Below the pieces are notes generated by a model, which saw nothing but the letters and a program-made list of their open reading frames with translations, ran no database searches and was not told the DNA's origin. Source: Candidatus Delongbacteria bacterium (GTDB lineage Bacteria; UBA4055). Taken from it: 7,142 nt of DNA. Positions 5,826-7,142 of the stretch are shown piece by piece; the first letter of the stretch is position 1; the number at the start of each line of letters is the position of its first letter. A program made the position numbers and the translations under genes. The stretch lies in the NCBI GenBank assembly GCA_003477045.1, contig DMTS01000060.1, positions 1 to 7,142 on the forward strand. Direction: 5' to 3'.

Positions 5826-7142
5826 CTATTTCTTTTTTGGTTTTAAAGCCTCTTTTTTCATTTTATCGGGGTAATACACTCCTTCGCATCCGCCCTTTAT
5901 CGAGGCATTGTCTATTTTTCCGTCGATCAAGTTTATTACCATTTCGTCACCGAGGAGATAGTTTGACGCTTCGCTGGTCTTAGATCTCTCCTTTCTGATA
6001 AAATACACACCTTCCGCCTCTTTTGAAACAATTATTTTTGAAATATCTTTCCCGGAAAACCACAGGTTCATCAGTTTTCCCTTTAAAATATTGATCTCAT
6101 CGGGAAAATCAGGTTCCGGTTTGGATCTGAAAACAGGGTTCCCGTAGATCACTGCGGTTTCGGGGTAAAAGTCCTTTTTACCGATCTTAAGTTCGATCGA
6201 GTCGCCTGTGATCGTATTATTGTCATAAGTAACGACGGGCTTGTCAAGAAACTTTACTATCTCGTCTAGCTGGTAATAGCTTGCGTGTTTTGTCTCGATG
6301 GTCATTTTGTCTTGTCTGATCATCACATTCCCTACGGCATCGCCTTTCTGTGCTTTTTCGGAATAAATGATCCTGTCCGAATTAAAAAGGAGAGTATCAG
6401 CTTTTTCCCTGTCGTACTGCCGAAAGGAGCATTTTCCAGTAGTCTCTATATCGACACTGTCAAAGATGAAAGTGCCTCTGTTCGCCGAAAAATAGCCGTC
6501 TTTTACTATTTTAAGTTTTTTTATGACTGAAAGTATCTTTGCGGGGTCTGTCTGCCTGAATTTCAAATAAGGCTCAGAAAACTCATGCGCTTCCAGATCG
6601 AATTTAGTTTCAAAAACAAGTTTTTCTTTTTTTAAGTCGTATGAAAAACTGCGCGTAAAAAGCTTGTAATATCTTAAAGAATCAATATAATGAACGCTGT
6701 CAACAGACTCGGAGGACACTATCTCTTCTCCGGTAGAGAGCTCAAGCTGTTTACAGTAAAGCGCGGAAGGGAACTTGAAATATTTTACGATGACCGAATC
6801 AGAGACCGATACCCTGTCGGTTATCTCGTTCATCGAGGCTTCTTTTCCGGTTATATAAAAATCTTTTTCCGTTATTCTGATATCACCCATCAGATAAGCC
6901 ATATTTCCGTTCGGAGTTTTCGAGAGAGTAGCGCTTTTACATCTGATCGTTCTTGAAGTGTCGCTGAACTGAATATTCCTGAACAGCCTTGCGTAGGTCA
7001 TATCTTTATTTATTACTGCGCTGTCGCACTTCACTCTGTAAATATCATATTCAATATCCACATTTCCGTAAATGGTCTTTCCGCCGATCTGATTCTGCTT
7101 TAAAATATCCGCGCTGTGAATTTTTAAAAGCGTCCCGGCTCC
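5826..7142 (-). CDS. OstA/LptA-like LPS transport protein (5' end outside window)
   Basis: LptA-type proteins form the periplasmic bridge that carries LPS from the inner to the outer membrane. The frame is open from the right edge to TAG at 5826-5828, giving 438 visible residues. E. coli LptA has only about 185, so this is the longer OstA-like type. The visible N-terminal part (LLKIHSADILKQN, GGKTIYGNVDIEYD, VKCDSAVINK) shows the repeated short strands 'modify, inspect, define' of the OstA/LptA fold. Further strand-rich blocks of the same kind recur at about 80-140 and 245-320. A C-terminal part has two similar segments containing LKGKLMNLWF and LGDEMVINLIDGK, each followed by a strand and an xxxVYY/F-type end. 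The tail is lysine-rich. The GTG at 7061 is not taken as the start because matching sequence continues upstream to the edge; the signal peptide would lie beyond it. Placement 3 bp before lptB strongly supports an Lpt role. The exact subfamily is inferred, and fusion with an LptC-like part cannot be excluded. Confidence 0.8.
   Translation of the reverse strand, partial: GAGTLLKIHSADILKQNQIGGKTIYGNVDIEYDIYRVKCDSAVINKDMTYARLFRNIQFSDTSRTIRCKSATLSKTPNGNMAYLMGDIRITEKDFYITGKEASMNEITDRVSVSDSVIVKYFKFPSALYCKQLELSTGEEIVSSESVDSVHYIDSLRYYKLFTRSFSYDLKKEKLVFETKFDLEAHEFSEPYLKFRQTDPAKILSVIKKLKIVKDGYFSANRGTFIFDSVDIETTGKCSFRQYDREKADTLLFNSDRIIYSEKAQKGDAVGNVMIRQDKMTIETKHASYYQLDEIVKFLDKPVVTYDNNTITGDSIELKIGKKDFYPETAVIYGNPVFRSKPEPDFPDEINILKGKLMNLWFSGKDISKIIVSKEAEGVYFIRKERSKTSEASNYLLGDEMVINLIDGKIDNASIKGGCEGVYYPDKMKKEALKPKKK

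Noticed and set aside
7059..7061. GTG start for the OstA-like gene
   Set aside because: The frame stays open to the window edge and the upstream residues continue the OstA-type strand pattern, so the gene is truncated by the window.

Overview
The window looks like chromosome of a Gram-negative (diderm) bacterium of moderate to low GC. It carries parts of the LPS-export machinery (an OstA/LptA-like protein and LptB) beside the gene for sigma-54. The long OstA-like protein with repeated strand-rich blocks, and a sigma-54 region I containing LELPVLQLEEKI...EELEENP, resemble my recollection of FCB-group (Bacteroidetes/Chlorobi/Ignavibacteria-like) or neighbouring candidate phyla more than Proteobacteria. 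This placement is inference and weak; no rRNA or other strong phylogenetic marker is present.

Left part, plus strand. At 1-906 is the 3' portion of earP, the EF-P arginine rhamnosyltransferase; its start lies outside the window. After a 15-bp gap comes efp (922-1476), whose modification-site residue is Arg32. This is the residue EarP modifies, so enzyme and substrate sit in one operon, closed by a clear intrinsic terminator (1500-1523). After about 240 bp without a gene comes a fused methionine sulfoxide reductase, MsrB followed by MsrA (about 1743-2669). It has a hydrophobic N-terminal segment and a competing internal start at 1821 with a much better ribosome binding site.

Middle. A convergent minus-strand gene (2734-3441) encodes a flavodoxin-fold NAD(P)H/FMN oxidoreductase with a CX2CX2CX6C motif like that of iron-sulfur flavoproteins. 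Its codon use is more AT-rich than its neighbours', which suggests recent acquisition. A short inverted repeat lies at its junction with msrBA. Between it and rpoN is about 210 bp with a terminator-like hairpin and a second small palindrome.

Right part, minus strand. In transcription order: an OstA/LptA-like gene running off the right edge (7142 to 5826), lptB (5822-5049) and rpoN (5068-3653). The first pair is separated by 3 bp and the second overlaps by 20 bp, so they are very probably one translationally coupled operon. LptB is the cytoplasmic ATPase that drives LPS transport and the OstA-like protein would belong to the periplasmic bridge. RpoN is the sigma-54 factor often found beside lptB in other bacteria.

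I see no CRISPR array, IS element, rRNA, tRNA or phage gene. I found no convincing wholly new system. The most notable points are the EarP/Arg32-EF-P pair in an apparently non-proteobacterial background, the start-site ambiguity of MsrBA, and the foreign-looking cysteine-rich flavoprotein between two housekeeping blocks.
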